A DNA stretch of 64,000 nucleotides from Kingella oralis (GTDB lineage Bacteria; Pseudomonadota; Gammaproteobacteria; Burkholderiales; Neisseriaceae): positions 620,001 through 684,000 of the forward strand of contig NZ_CP059569.1 in NCBI RefSeq assembly GCF_014054985.1, written 5' to 3'. The notes beneath the pieces are model-generated. The model saw nothing but the letters and a program-made list of their open reading frames with translations, did no database searches and was not told where the DNA came from. This document shows, piece by piece, positions 1 to 8,933 of this stretch. Numbering within the stretch: the stretch's first letter is position 1; the number at the start of each line of letters is the position of its first letter. The translations under genes were made by a program, and so were the position numbers.

Positions 1-465
1 CATCCAACCTAAATTGTTTTGTGCTATAGCAAGTCCTTGATTGGCAGCTTTTTGATACCATTCAAATGCTTGTTTATCATCCTGATTCACACCATTACCT
101 TTGCTATACATAAAACCTAAAGTGTATTGAGCATGGGCAAGTCCTTGATTCGCGGCTTTTTGATACCATTCAAATGCTTGTTCAGTATCCTGATTTACAC
201 CACGCCCAGTAAAATACATATTACCCAAGTCATATTGAGCTTCTGCATAATTTTGGTCAGCAGCTTTTTGAAACCATATCATTGCTTGTGTATAACTTTT
301 TGTTGTGCCCTGACCATCTCGATACATTAAACCTAAATAATATTGCGCTATGGCTTCGCCTTGTTCTGCAACTGGCTTAAGCAGTTTAAAAGCTTGGGCA
401 TAATCACCTTTGTAGTGAGCAGCCATAGCTTGTTGAAATTGAGTGTTTTTAGAAGTAGGTTCCAT
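1..465 (-). CDS. Sel1-repeat (TPR-like) protein, 3' end cut by window edge
   Basis: The minus-strand frame stays open from an ATG at 465 to base 1, so 155 codons of the N-terminal part are visible and the stop lies outside the window. Residues from about 12 onward form roughly 36-residue Sel1 repeats with the pattern A-x-YxLGxMY-x-G-x-GV-x-D-x-x-x-AFxWYQKAANQG. Two successive units (around residues 85-155) are nearly identical, which suggests recent tandem duplication. An AAGGTG Shine-Dalgarno lies just before the ATG. No signal peptide is visible, so a cytoplasmic place is likely. Sel1 proteins are protein-protein interaction scaffolds; the specific partner cannot be read from sequence. Confidence 0.85.
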   Translation of the reverse strand, partial: MEPTSKNTQFQQAMAAHYKGDYAQAFKLLKPVAEQGEAIAQYYLGLMYRDGQGTTKSYTQAMIWFQKAADQNYAEAQYDLGNMYFTGRGVNQDTEQAFEWYQKAANQGLAHAQYTLGFMYSKGNGVNQDDKQAFEWYQKAANQGLAIAQNNLGWM

Positions 466-608
466 ATTAATCACCTTACAAAAATCAGGCGGTATTACCG
501 CTCTTAGTTTGCAAAATGCGCCTGCTATCAAGCGCAACAGGTCATATTTTCCAGCAATTTCTATGCCATTTGTCCTCAAAGGCAGCCTGAAAACCAATGT
601 TCCCGTTT

Positions 609-1595
609 TCAGGCTGCCTCTCCCCCCGCCGCCAACCGCCCCAACACCCGCTCCAACTCCTCAGGCAACCCCGCCACTAAATCCAACGTTTCGCCCGACA
701 ACGGATGCGCCAACACCAGCCGATGCGCGTGCAAAAACATCCGCTTCAAGCCCAGCTTTTGCAAACGCCTGTTCGCCTGATAATCGCCATAGCGTTCATC
801 GCCCGCAATCGGGCAGCCACTCGCCTGCATATGCACGCGAATTTGATGCGTGCGCCCCGTTTTCAGCGTCGCCTCCACAAGGCTCAACGCTGAAATGCCC
901 ACCGAATGCGTGAGGCAGCCTGAAAACGTGTCTAGCACGCGAAAAATCGTGTGCGCCGACTGCCCCTCATCGCCCACGCGCACCATCTTTTCGCCCGCCG
1001 CGCCCGTGTATTTCACCAGCGGCAGCCGCACATGGCGGTTTTCAGGCTGCCACGCGCCCACGCCCAGCGCCAGATAAATCTTCTTTGGGTGGTCGTTGCG
1101 CAGCATCTCATGCAGCTTCACCAATGCACTGCGCTTTTTCGCAATCATCAGCAAACCGCTGGTGTCCTTGTCCAGCCGATGCACCAGCTCCAAATAGTTT
1201 GCCTCGGGGCGCGCTTGGCGCAGCTGCTCAATCACACCAAAGCTCACGCCGCTGCCGCCATGCACCGCAATGCCGCTGGGTTTATTGATGACCAACAGCG
1301 CATCGTCTTCAAAAATAATTTCAAATTCCCGCGGCGGCACGGTTTTCAGGCTGTCTGAAACGTTTTTTTCTGCCACACGAATCGGCGGAATGCGCACGCA
1401 ATCGCCCGCCGCCACGCGATAATCAGGCTTGGCGCGCCCCTTGTTCACGCGCACCTCGCCGCCGCGAATAATGCGGTGGATATGGCTTTTGGGAACGCCT
1501 TTTAAAATTTTAATCAAATAGTTATCAAGACGTTGCCCCGCTTCGTGTTCTGCCACGCTGATATGATTGACTATTTCTTTGCTAAACGATGCCAT
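609..1595 (-). CDS. rluC: 23S rRNA pseudouridine synthase RluC
   Basis: 328 residues. The protein has an N-terminal S4 RNA-binding domain (about residues 18-75) followed by the RluA-family catalytic domain. The family active-site motif HRLDKDTSG is at residues 139-147, with the catalytic Asp at 142. RluC converts three uridines of the large-subunit peptidyl-transferase region to pseudouridine. The divergent arrangement with rne is the same as in E. coli and supports RluC over RluD. A purine-rich AGAGAAA precedes the ATG. Several in-frame DUS copies are present. Downstream (towards 600) is an inverted DUS pair that may end the transcript. Confidence 0.93.
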   Translation of the reverse strand: MASFSKEIVNHISVAEHEAGQRLDNYLIKILKGVPKSHIHRIIRGGEVRVNKGRAKPDYRVAAGDCVRIPPIRVAEKNVSDSLKTVPPREFEIIFEDDALLVINKPSGIAVHGGSGVSFGVIEQLRQARPEANYLELVHRLDKDTSGLLMIAKKRSALVKLHEMLRNDHPKKIYLALGVGAWQPENRHVRLPLVKYTGAAGEKMVRVGDEGQSAHTIFRVLDTFSGCLTHSVGISALSLVEATLKTGRTHQIRVHMQASGCPIAGDERYGDYQANRRLQKLGLKRMFLHAHRLVLAHPLSGETLDLVAGLPEELERVLGRLAAGGEAA

Positions 1596-2111
1596 TTTCT
1601 CTATAATCCGAAACTTGTTTTGGGCGGTTTCAGGCTGCCTAAAACGCCATTTTCAGCGCACACGGCTTTGAAATAATGATGAATGAAACCAATACATCGG
1701 CAGCCTGAAAATGAATTTATTGCATAAAAAAGCCGTAGCCATCCATTTTACAAAATAACGCACTTTGACGTTCCACTTTATTGGCAAACAGCCTAACCAA
1801 TAAAAACATAATCAAGTTGAGCCCTAAATCAGCCCGAAGACGACGGCTAACCCATTTTCCATTTGTTGCAACATCAATCCCATCATTCAAAAAACATGAA
1901 TTTCGTTTTGCGAATGAAATATGCAGCAAATCTTTCCAAAGGCAGCCTGAAAATCCAATAGCGATTTCAACCGCGCCGCCATCACAGTTCTTTAATATCG
2001 CTCTTCACGCCCACACGCCGCACCGTATCGTTTTGCTTACGGCAGCACGCGGCAGGGCGGTTCAAAACTGATTATCTCAAAGTGCCGCCATCTATAAGGT
2101 ACTAAAAACAA
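1596..2111. other. rluC-rne intergenic region / rne leader
   Basis: This 516 bp gap holds the divergent promoters of rluC and rne and three DUS copies (near 1630, 1700, 1940). No conserved gene was recognised. A 70-codon minus-strand ORF at 1717-1929 has no family resemblance or clear ribosome site and is not called. Long rne leaders in gammaproteobacteria carry an autoregulatory hairpin; whether this one does was not determined. Confidence 0.6.
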
Positions 2112-5015
2112 ATGAAAAGAATGCTATTTAACGCCCGCCAAGCAGAAGAATTGCGCGTGGCGATTGTGGACGGTCAAACCCTGATTGACCTAGACATTGA
2201 AACGCTCGGCAAAGAGCAACGTAAAGGCAATATTTACACAGGCACCATCACCCGCATTGAGCCATCGCTGGAAGCCTGCTTTGTGGATTACGGCATGGAC
2301 AGACACGGCTTTTTGCCGTTTAAAGAAGTCTCCCGCGCCTATTTTCAAGACTACGAAGGCGGCAAAGTTCGCATCCAAGACGTGCTCAAAGAAGGCATGC
2401 AGGTGATTGTGCAAGTGGAAAAAGACGAGCGCGGCAACAAAGGCGCGGCACTGACCACCTACATCAGCCTAGCAGGGCGTTATTTGGTGTTGATGCCCAA
2501 CAACCCGCGCGGCGGTGGCGTATCGCGCCGCATTGAAGGCGAAGACCGCGCTGAGTTGAAAGAAGCGATGGCGCAATTGGATGTGCCACACGGCATGAGC
2601 CTGATTGCCCGCACCGCAGGCATCGGGCGCACATCCGAAGAATTGGCTTGGGATTTCAACTATTTATTGCAACTTTGGCGTGCCATTGAAGAAGCCGCGG
2701 CTGCTCATCCCGAGCCTTATTTGCTGTTTATGGAAAGTTCGTTGGTGATTCGCGCCATCCGCGATTATTTCCGCCCCGACATCGGCGAAATTCTGGTGGA
2801 CAACCCAGAAGTTTACGAGCAAGTGTCTGAATTTATGAGCTATGTGATGCCCAATAATTTAGGCAGGCTGAAACTGTATGACGACCATATTCCGCTCTTT
2901 TCGCGTTTGCAAATTGAGCAGCAAATTGAAACCGTGTTCTCGCGCGAAGTAACGCTGCCCAGCGGCGGCGCGATTGTGATTGACCACACCGAAGCCTTGG
3001 TGTCGGTGGACGTGAACTCCGCCCGCTCCACACGCGGCGCAGACATCGAAGAAACCGCATTTCGCACCAACATGGAAGCGGCGGAAGAAGTCGCCCGCCA
3101 AATGCGCCTGCGCGACTTGGGCGGCTTGGTGGTGATTGACTTCATTGACATGGAAGACGCCAAGCACCAGCGCGAAGTGGAAAACACGCTGAAAGACGCG
3201 CTCAAACGCGACCGCGCGCGCGTGCAAATGGGCAAATTGTCCAAATTTGGCTTGCTGGAATTGTCGCGCCAACGCTTGCAGCCCGCGCTGGCAGAATCCA
3301 GCCACATCGCTTGCCCACGCTGCGCAGGCACAGGCGTGATTCGCAGCATCGAATCCACCGCGCTGCACGTTTTGCGCCTGATTCAAGACGCGGCGATGAA
3401 AGAAAACACGGGCGAAGTGCACGCACAAGTGCCTGTTGATGTGGCGACTTTCTTGCTCAACGAAAAACGCGCCGAATTGTTTGGCATGGAAGAGCGGCTG
3501 GACGTGTCGGTGTTCCTGATTCCCAATCCGCATTTGGAAAACCCGCACTACGAAATTTCGCGCATTCGCGTGGACGATTTGGACGACAACGCCGCGCCCA
3601 GCTACAAGCGCGTAACGCAGCCTGAAAGCAGCGAAACCGTGCCCTTTGCCAACAAAAAAGGCGAAAAAGCCATGCACCCCGAGCCCGCAGTGAAAGGCGT
3701 GCATCACGCTTCGCCGCCGCCTGTGGTGGCAAGCAGCAGCCAATCTTGGTGGGAGAGCTTTAAAGGCTGGCTGAAAAAACTGTTTGGCGGCGATGCAGGC
3801 GAACCTGCCGCGCCCGCGAAAAAATCATCTAGCCGCAACGAACGCAGCGGCGGTACAAGCAATAAACGCAGCAACCGCCGCAATAAACGCCGCGAAAGCA
3901 GCGAAGAAAAATCCGCCAACGGCAATGCCAATAACAATGGCAACAGCAGCAATGGCAACAACGGCGAGCGCAAAAATTCGCGTGGACGCAATGCCAACAC
4001 CGCTGCCAATGAGGAAAACGCCGAAGCCAAAGCCTTGATGCAGCCTGAAAACGCGACCGCCAAAGCGGAAAAAGAACCGCGCAACAGCCGCAACAAAGGC
4101 GAGCAGCGCAGTCGTAACCGCAATCAAGCAAACGCCAACCAAGCGGCGGATGCAGCGGCAGACAACAGCGTTGCCAACGTTGCCCAAGTTGCCGAAGCAC
4201 AAGGGCAGCCTGAAAAAGAGAGCGGCAAAAAATCCAGCCGTAACCGCAAGCAAAAACCTGTGGTGGTGCGCTTGGGCGATGATGGACGCAGCGAAAGCCC
4301 TGACAACGCGGGTGGAAACAAACGCCGCCGCCGTCCGCAAAAACAAGGCGATGCCGTGCGCGTAACCGTTGCGCCTGCGCCTGATTCGGTAGCCGCGATT
4401 GCCCAGCGCGTGCGCGCAGCCGTGGCGCATGTGTTGGCGATTGAAGCGGGCAAAGTGCCGCCCAGCCGTTTGGCTGCGGATGACGAAGTGGGCAGCCTGA
4501 AAACCGAAAGTGCCGAAATGGCGGCGGAAAGCATGGCGGCAACAGAAGATGCCGTGGTTGCCCGAGCGAGTGCTTATGTGGAACAGGCGCAAATCACCGT
4601 GTTGCACGGCAGCCTGAAAACCGAACGCGGTGAAGCGGGGGCAGAAACGGATGCCGCCGCGCCGCAAGCGGTTGAGGCAGCGGATGCTGTTTCCAGCGCA
4701 GCCGAATCGGGCAGCCTGAAAACGGCGGATACGGCGGATGAAACGCAGCTAAGCGCAACGCAAGCGGTTGCGGCGGAAACCGAAACCGTTTCGCCCGCAC
4801 AAGTGGCTGCCGCCCGGTCTGCTTCGTCGTTCAACCTTGCCGAAATCGTTGCCGCATCGGGTTTGCAGTTTGTGGAAACCGATGCCGCCGCGCTGGCAGC
4901 CGAAGCCGAACGCGGGCAACCCGCGCCCGAACCCCGTTTGCGCCGCAGCGATGTGCCGCGCGTGGAAACCGCGGTGCTTGCGGTGGAAATGGTTCAGGTG
5001 GAAACCGCTAAATAG
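2112..5015 (+). CDS. rne: Ribonuclease E
   Basis: 967 residues. An S1 RNA-binding domain occupies about residues 35-120 (GNIYTGTITRIEPSLEACFV begins it). The DNase I-like catalytic core holds the metal-binding acidic residues in VSVDVNSARSTRG (near 298) and VVIDFIDMED (near 340). The zinc-link CPRC is at about 401-404. From about residue 500 the tail is disordered and rich in Arg, Asn, Ala and Glu, as in degradosome scaffolds. RNase E starts mRNA decay and processes rRNA and tRNA precursors at the membrane. The tail contains several in-frame DUS copies read as GSLKT or QPEN. Start: ATG after a TAAGGT site. Confidence 0.96.
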   Translation: MKRMLFNARQAEELRVAIVDGQTLIDLDIETLGKEQRKGNIYTGTITRIEPSLEACFVDYGMDRHGFLPFKEVSRAYFQDYEGGKVRIQDVLKEGMQVIVQVEKDERGNKGAALTTYISLAGRYLVLMPNNPRGGGVSRRIEGEDRAELKEAMAQLDVPHGMSLIARTAGIGRTSEELAWDFNYLLQLWRAIEEAAAAHPEPYLLFMESSLVIRAIRDYFRPDIGEILVDNPEVYEQVSEFMSYVMPNNLGRLKLYDDHIPLFSRLQIEQQIETVFSREVTLPSGGAIVIDHTEALVSVDVNSARSTRGADIEETAFRTNMEAAEEVARQMRLRDLGGLVVIDFIDMEDAKHQREVENTLKDALKRDRARVQMGKLSKFGLLELSRQRLQPALAESSHIACPRCAGTGVIRSIESTALHVLRLIQDAAMKENTGEVHAQVPVDVATFLLNEKRAELFGMEERLDVSVFLIPNPHLENPHYEISRIRVDDLDDNAAPSYKRVTQPESSETVPFANKKGEKAMHPEPAVKGVHHASPPPVVASSSQSWWESFKGWLKKLFGGDAGEPAAPAKKSSSRNERSGGTSNKRSNRRNKRRESSEEKSANGNANNNGNSSNGNNGERKNSRGRNANTAANEENAEAKALMQPENATAKAEKEPRNSRNKGEQRSRNRNQANANQAADAAADNSVANVAQVAEAQGQPEKESGKKSSRNRKQKPVVVRLGDDGRSESPDNAGGNKRRRRPQKQGDAVRVTVAPAPDSVAAIAQRVRAAVAHVLAIEAGKVPPSRLAADDEVGSLKTESAEMAAESMAATEDAVVARASAYVEQAQITVLHGSLKTERGEAGAETDAAAPQAVEAADAVSSAAESGSLKTADTADETQLSATQAVAAETETVSPAQVAAARSASSFNLAEIVAASGLQFVETDAAALAAEAERGQPAPEPRLRRSDVPRVETAVLAVEMVQVETAK

Positions 5016-5022
5016 TCGGAAC

Positions 5023-5057
5023 AAAACCGCGTTGCTTGGGTAGCGCGGTTTTTGTTT
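5023..5057 (+). terminator. Rho-independent terminator of rne
   Basis: AAAACCGCG at 5023-5031 pairs with CGCGGTTTT at 5044-5052, followed by a T-rich run, 8 bp after the rne stop codon. Confidence 0.85.
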
Positions 5058-5229
5058 TGTGGCGGCGGAAAGGCAGCCTGAAACGCGATATAGAGCAACA
5101 GTTGCCCCAATGCTTACGGGCTTCGCAAAGATTGCGGATTGAATGCGCAGCCAACTTTCAGGCTGCCTAAACCCCCGTTCTGCCGCTAAAATACGCCTTT
5201 TATTTTTCATCCCCTCATCAGGAGCCATC

Positions 5230-5718
5230 ATGACTGCTTACGCCCCGCCCCAATTTGAACAAAAAATCGTCGCGCCCGAGCAATTATCCGCCGCGCTGGC
5301 GCAGTTGCCGCGCCCGCTGGTGTTTACTAACGGCTGCTTTGACATCCTGCATCGCGGACACGTTACTTACCTTGCCCAAGCCCGCGCGTTGGGGGCGAGC
5401 ATGGTGCTGGCGTTGAACACCGATGCGTCGGTGAAACGGCAGGGCAAGGGCGATGACCGCCCCATCAATTCGCTGGCAAACCGCGCGGCGGTGGCGGCGG
5501 CGCTCGCCAGCGTGGATTTGGTAACGTGGTTTGACAGCGATACGCCTGCCGATTTGATTGCGCTGGTTCAGCCCGATGTGTTGGTGAAAGGCGGCGATTG
5601 GCAGCCTGAAAACATCGTCGGCGCGGCGGAAACTTTGGCGCGCGGCGGCAGCGTACACAGCATTCCGTTTTTGCATCAAACGTCCACCACCAAAACGCTG
5701 GCGAAAATTCGCGGCTAA
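5230..5718 (+). CDS. hldC: D-glycero-beta-D-manno-heptose 1-phosphate adenylyltransferase (stand-alone RfaE2/HldC)
   Basis: 162 residues from the ATG at 5230, chosen for the AGGAG site 7 bp upstream; the frame is open further upstream but lacks a site. The nucleotidyltransferase motif TNGCFDILHRGH is at about 33-44 with the HxGH signature at 41-44, and the family STTK motif is near the C-terminus. It activates heptose-1-phosphate to ADP-heptose for the inner core of lipooligosaccharide. In enterics this domain is fused to the kinase in HldE; here it stands alone, as in Neisseria. An in-frame DUS encodes QPEN near residue 124. Confidence 0.9.
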   Translation: MTAYAPPQFEQKIVAPEQLSAALAQLPRPLVFTNGCFDILHRGHVTYLAQARALGASMVLALNTDASVKRQGKGDDRPINSLANRAAVAAALASVDLVTWFDSDTPADLIALVQPDVLVKGGDWQPENIVGAAETLARGGSVHSIPFLHQTSTTKTLAKIRG

Positions 5719-5757
5719 ACTTGCCCCGCCAAGGGCCGCCTGAAACGCGTTTTCCTG

Positions 5758-5798
5758 TTTTCAGGCTGCCTATGATTTCCCTTAAGGCAGCCTGAAAA
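5758..5798 (+). terminator. Inverted DUS pair, probable terminator
   Basis: TTTTCAGGCTGCCT at 5758-5771 pairs with AGGCAGCCTGAAAA at 5785-5798, giving a 14 bp stem with a 13-base loop downstream of hldC. Confidence 0.6.
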
Positions 5799-5837
5799 CC
5801 GATTCAGTCCAGCCTAATCATCATAAGGAGACCCACC

Positions 5838-6335
5838 ATGCAAGTTCACACCACCGCCATAGAAAACGGCGTATTCCACGACCGCTTTGGCAAACGCGGC
5901 AGCGATTTCAGCCCCAACGGCATGCCCAGCCGCTCCATCCCATTTAGCATCAGCGGCGCGCCCGCAGGCACGCAATCCTATGCCGTGGTGCTGGACGACA
6001 AAGACGCGGTTACTGCCGTAGGCTTTGTGTGGATACATTGGCTCATCGCCGATTTAACCGCCACCAGCGTGCCTGAAAACGACAGCATCGCCGCGCAAGG
6101 CTACACCCAAGGCGCAAACTCGTGGGCAAGCGTGTTGGGCGAACTCAGTATCGCCGAAGCCAGCGCATACGGCGGCATGACACCGCCCAACTGCCCGCAC
6201 CGCTATGACTTAACCGTGTACGCGCTGGACACCCAGCTCAACCTGCCGCAAGGCTTCCGCTACAACGACCTGCACTACGCCATGCAAGGGCACATCCTCG
6301 CCACAGCCAGCGTAACCGGCACATACAGCGATTAA
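5838..6335 (+). CDS. YbhB/YbcL family (PEBP / Raf kinase inhibitor-like) protein
   Basis: 165 residues with the phosphatidylethanolamine-binding fold: the region around AGTQSYAVVLDDKDA and VWIHWLIADL (residues 40-75) matches the conserved ligand-pocket segment with D and H residues, and CPHRYDLTVYALD (about 122-134) is the second conserved block. A strong AAGGAG site precedes the ATG at 5838. No signal peptide is seen, so it is probably cytoplasmic. The bacterial family has no settled biochemical role. Neighbours are envelope genes but the spacing gives no evidence for co-function. Confidence 0.9.
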   Translation: MQVHTTAIENGVFHDRFGKRGSDFSPNGMPSRSIPFSISGAPAGTQSYAVVLDDKDAVTAVGFVWIHWLIADLTATSVPENDSIAAQGYTQGANSWASVLGELSIAEASAYGGMTPPNCPHRYDLTVYALDTQLNLPQGFRYNDLHYAMQGHILATASVTGTYSD

Positions 6336-6384
6336 GCAGCCTGAAAACGGCTTCAAGCGCAAAACCCAACCCAAAGGACACCCC

Positions 6385-7224
6385 ATGCTTTCCCACCACA
6401 ACATCACCCTAAACAACCAAGCCCCATTTGTACTCTTTGGCGGCATCAACGTGCTAGAAGACCTAACCAGCACGCTGCACGCCGCCGAACACTACATCCA
6501 AGTAACGCAAAAACTCGGCATCCCCTTCATCTTCAAAGCATCGTTTGACAAAGCCAACCGCTCGTCCATCCACTCCTATCGAGGCGTGGGGCTAGACGAA
6601 GGCTTGCGCATCTTCGCCAAAGTCAAACAAGAATTTGGCTGCCCCATCATTACCGATGTGCACGAGCCGCACCAATGCGCCCCCGTTGCCGAAGTGTGCG
6701 ACATCCTGCAACTGCCCGCCTTCCTCGCCCGCCAAACCGATTTGGTAACCGCCATGGCAAAAACAGATCGCGTCATCAACGTCAAAAAACCCCAATTTCT
6801 CAGCCCCAGCCAAATGAAAAACATCGTGGAAAAATTCCACGAAGCCGGCAACGATAAAGTCATCCTATGCGAGCGCGGCGCGCAGTTCGGCTACGACAAT
6901 CTGGTGGTGGATATGCTCGGCTTTGGCGTGATGAAAAAAACCTGTGGCAACCTGCCCATTATTTTTGACGTAACCCACTCGCTGCAACAGCGCGAAAGCG
7001 GCGCAGCCGCATCAGGCGGACGGCGCAGCCAAGTGCTAGACCTTGCGCTGGCCGGCATGGCAACAGGCTTAGCAGGCTTATTTTTAGAAAGCCACGCCAA
7101 TCCCAGCCAAGCCAAGTGCGACGGTGCATCCGCCTTGCCGCTCGCCCAGCTGGAAGACTTCCTCGCGCGCGTGAAAGCCGTGGACGATGTGGTGAAATCG
7201 TTTGCGCCGATGGAGATTGCGTAA
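6385..7224 (+). CDS. kdsA: 3-deoxy-8-phosphooctulonate synthase
   Basis: 279 residues, normal family length. It condenses phosphoenolpyruvate and arabinose-5-phosphate to Kdo-8-phosphate, the precursor of the Kdo that links lipid A to the core. Visible family segments include FKASFDKANRSSIHSYRG (about 52-69), GLRIFAKVKQEFGCPIITDVHE, and IFDVTHSLQQ with GGRRSQV (about 192-215). An AAAGGA site lies before the ATG. It is 60 bp downstream of the PEBP gene and in the same direction as kdsC, which acts next in the pathway. Confidence 0.96.
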   Translation: MLSHHNITLNNQAPFVLFGGINVLEDLTSTLHAAEHYIQVTQKLGIPFIFKASFDKANRSSIHSYRGVGLDEGLRIFAKVKQEFGCPIITDVHEPHQCAPVAEVCDILQLPAFLARQTDLVTAMAKTDRVINVKKPQFLSPSQMKNIVEKFHEAGNDKVILCERGAQFGYDNLVVDMLGFGVMKKTCGNLPIIFDVTHSLQQRESGAAASGGRRSQVLDLALAGMATGLAGLFLESHANPSQAKCDGASALPLAQLEDFLARVKAVDDVVKSFAPMEIA

Positions 7225-7821
7225 CGCTGCGGTTTGCATATTTTCAGGCTGCCTTTGAGAAATAGCCGTAGGGTGTGCAGCTTCGTTGCGCATACTGTTT
7301 TACTGAAAACACAAAATTGCTTGATGTTCTGCCACTCGGTTTTTTACTGGATGAATTGAATTTCAGGCTGCCTAACGCTTCACAAATGTTTAATGCTGCT
7401 GCCACTCTCCCCTACGTCCAGCCGAACGCAGCATCCTTTTTTCGGGAAAAAGCGTGCGCTTGTTCGACGGCGCACGAAGTGCGACTAGTTCGCACGCGCC
7501 GAAAAAAGGATGCAGAGTGAGGGTAGTTCGCGCAGCGAACCTGCACGTCGGGGTCGCCTTTCTTTTACTTACTTTTCTTTGGCGAAGCAAAGAAAAGTAA
7601 GTGCCCCGTCGGCATGAGACGCATGGTTAAAACCACACCCAAAAGCCAACCATAATGCACTAACCCATTTTCAGGCTGCCTTAATGGCGTAGCGACGGCT
7701 CATTGTCCAAGACCCCCTTGAAAACTTTACCATCCCCCATCAACGTTTGGCACAAAAAATGCTTATTCCCGCCCCAATCTGTTAGAATGTCCAAAATATC
7801 ATTTTCAGGCTGCCTCAAACC
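7225..7821. other. kdsA-kdsC intergenic region with repeats
   Basis: No gene was recognised in these 597 bp. The region holds a GTAGGGTGTGCAGC repeat copy at about 7269, DUS copies near 7243, 7360, 7670 and 7804, a GC-rich segment rich in CGCAGCGAAC-type words, and a perfect 15 bp stem (7567-7581 with 7588-7602, loop GCGAAG) made of ACTTACTTTTCTTTG and its complement. A half-site of the REPIN-like family lies near 7685-7705. The hairpin segment resembles dispersed intergenic repeats seen in many proteobacteria. Confidence 0.7.
7748..7763 (+). promoter_or_regulatory. Candidate sigma-54 (-24/-12) promoter before kdsC
   Basis: TGGCAC at 7748-7753 is followed after five bases by ATGCT, so the invariant GG (7749-7750) and GC (7761-7762) are separated by exactly 10 bp. 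The match differs from the TTGC consensus at one base. It lies 60 bp before the kdsC start; rpoN itself is 2.8 kb downstream. A TAGAAT box at 7783-7788 could serve sigma-70 instead. Confidence 0.3.
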
Positions 7822-8361
7822 ATGTTTACCCCCCTTTCTCCCGAACGCCAACAACGCCTGCGCGACATCAAACTCCTTATCTTAGACGTGGACGGCGTGC
7901 TCACCAGCGCGCAACTCTTCATCGGCGGCAACGGCGAAATCATCAAAGCATTCAACACGCTAGACGGGCACGGCATCAAAATGTTGCACCAAACAGGCGT
8001 GCAAACCGCCATCATCACCGCCCGCAACGACCCCGCCGTCGCCCACCGCGCTGCCCAGCTCGGTATCAACCACTATCTGCACGGCGTGGAAAACAAACAG
8101 CAAGCCTTCGCACAACTCTGCGCCCAAACCCAAATCGCCGCGCAACAATGCGCCTTTGTGGGCGACGACGTGATTGACCTGCCCGTGATGACCCGCTGCG
8201 GCTTCCCGTTCGCCGTTGCCAACGCCCACAGCTATGTGAAAGAACACGCGCTCTACACCACCCGGAAAAGCGGTGGTTTCGGCGCGGTGCGCGAAGTAAC
8301 CGACCTGATTATGCACGCCCAAAACACATTGAGCGATGCGCTCGCCGAGTACACCAAATGA
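7822..8361 (+). CDS. kdsC: 3-deoxy-D-manno-octulosonate 8-phosphate phosphatase
   Basis: 179 residues, HAD superfamily C0 subclass. Motif I DVDGVLT (Asp at 22 and 24) and FNTLDGHGIKML follow the family closely; motif IV FVGDDVIDLPVM lies around 111-122. It removes phosphate from Kdo-8-P to give Kdo. It overlaps lptC by 4 bp (ATGA), so the two are translationally coupled. The order kdsC-lptC-lptA-lptB-rpoN is the usual one in proteobacteria; the isomerase kdsD often found before kdsC is absent here. A DUS lies directly upstream of the start. Confidence 0.95.
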   Translation: MFTPLSPERQQRLRDIKLLILDVDGVLTSAQLFIGGNGEIIKAFNTLDGHGIKMLHQTGVQTAIITARNDPAVAHRAAQLGINHYLHGVENKQQAFAQLCAQTQIAAQQCAFVGDDVIDLPVMTRCGFPFAVANAHSYVKEHALYTTRKSGGFGAVREVTDLIMHAQNTLSDALAEYTK

Positions 8362-8933
8362 ACCGATTTCGCAGCCTTGTCTTTCCCCTTGCGCTTGCCC
8401 TGATTTTGGGCGGCTTAACCGCGTGGCTCGGGCGCGTGAGCGAAGTGGTGATTGAAGCCGTGAAGCTGGACCCCGCCAAGCCGCAATACACCATGACGCA
8501 AATCCACGGCAAGCGCTACGACATTTCAGGCAGCCTGAATCAAGACCTAACCGCCCCGCTGGCATGGCAGTTGCCCGACCAAAAAAACGTTTATTTCCAA
8601 CAACCCACGCTCAAAACCTACCGCGAAAACAACGAGCAATACACCGTGTCCAGCCAAACCGCGCGCTACGAAATAGAAAGCAAAAAAGTCTTTTTTGAAC
8701 AAAACGTGGTGCTCACCAAAACCCCCGATGCCGAACGCCCCGCAGGCAAAGTCGTAACCGATTATTTGAATGTGGACACCCAAACCGAAATCGCCGAAAC
8801 CGATGCCCCCGTGCAATACGAATACGGACGCTCCCACGGCACGGCAACAGGCTTAACCTACGACAACAAAAACGGCTTGCTCAACCTAAAATCCAAAGTG
8901 AAAGCACAAATCTATGACCTCAAACGCCCTTAA
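8358..8933 (+). CDS. lptC: LPS export system protein LptC
   Basis: 191 residues with one N-terminal membrane segment (about residues 5-24) and a periplasmic beta-jellyroll. LptC sits in the inner membrane with LptBFG and passes lipooligosaccharide to LptA. The segment YDISGSLNQDLTAPL and ESKKVFFEQNVVLTK match the repeated strand pattern of the family. It overlaps kdsC by 4 bp and lptA by 20 bp, so the three genes form a tight operon. A DUS is in frame as SGSLN. Confidence 0.92.
   Translation: MNRFRSLVFPLALALILGGLTAWLGRVSEVVIEAVKLDPAKPQYTMTQIHGKRYDISGSLNQDLTAPLAWQLPDQKNVYFQQPTLKTYRENNEQYTVSSQTARYEIESKKVFFEQNVVLTKTPDAERPAGKVVTDYLNVDTQTEIAETDAPVQYEYGRSHGTATGLTYDNKNGLLNLKSKVKAQIYDLKRP

Noticed and set aside
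1717..1929. 70-codon minus ORF upstream of rne
   Set aside because: No ribosome site, no known family, and it lies in the expected divergent leader.
3825..4667. Long antisense ORF (280 codons) across the tail of rne, and similar ORFs around it
   Set aside because: Low-complexity shadow of the GC-rich, repetitive rne tail; no start signal or family resemblance.
7567..7602. 15 bp hairpin as terminator of kdsA
   Set aside because: It lies over 340 bp after kdsA, has no T run, and looks like a dispersed intergenic repeat.
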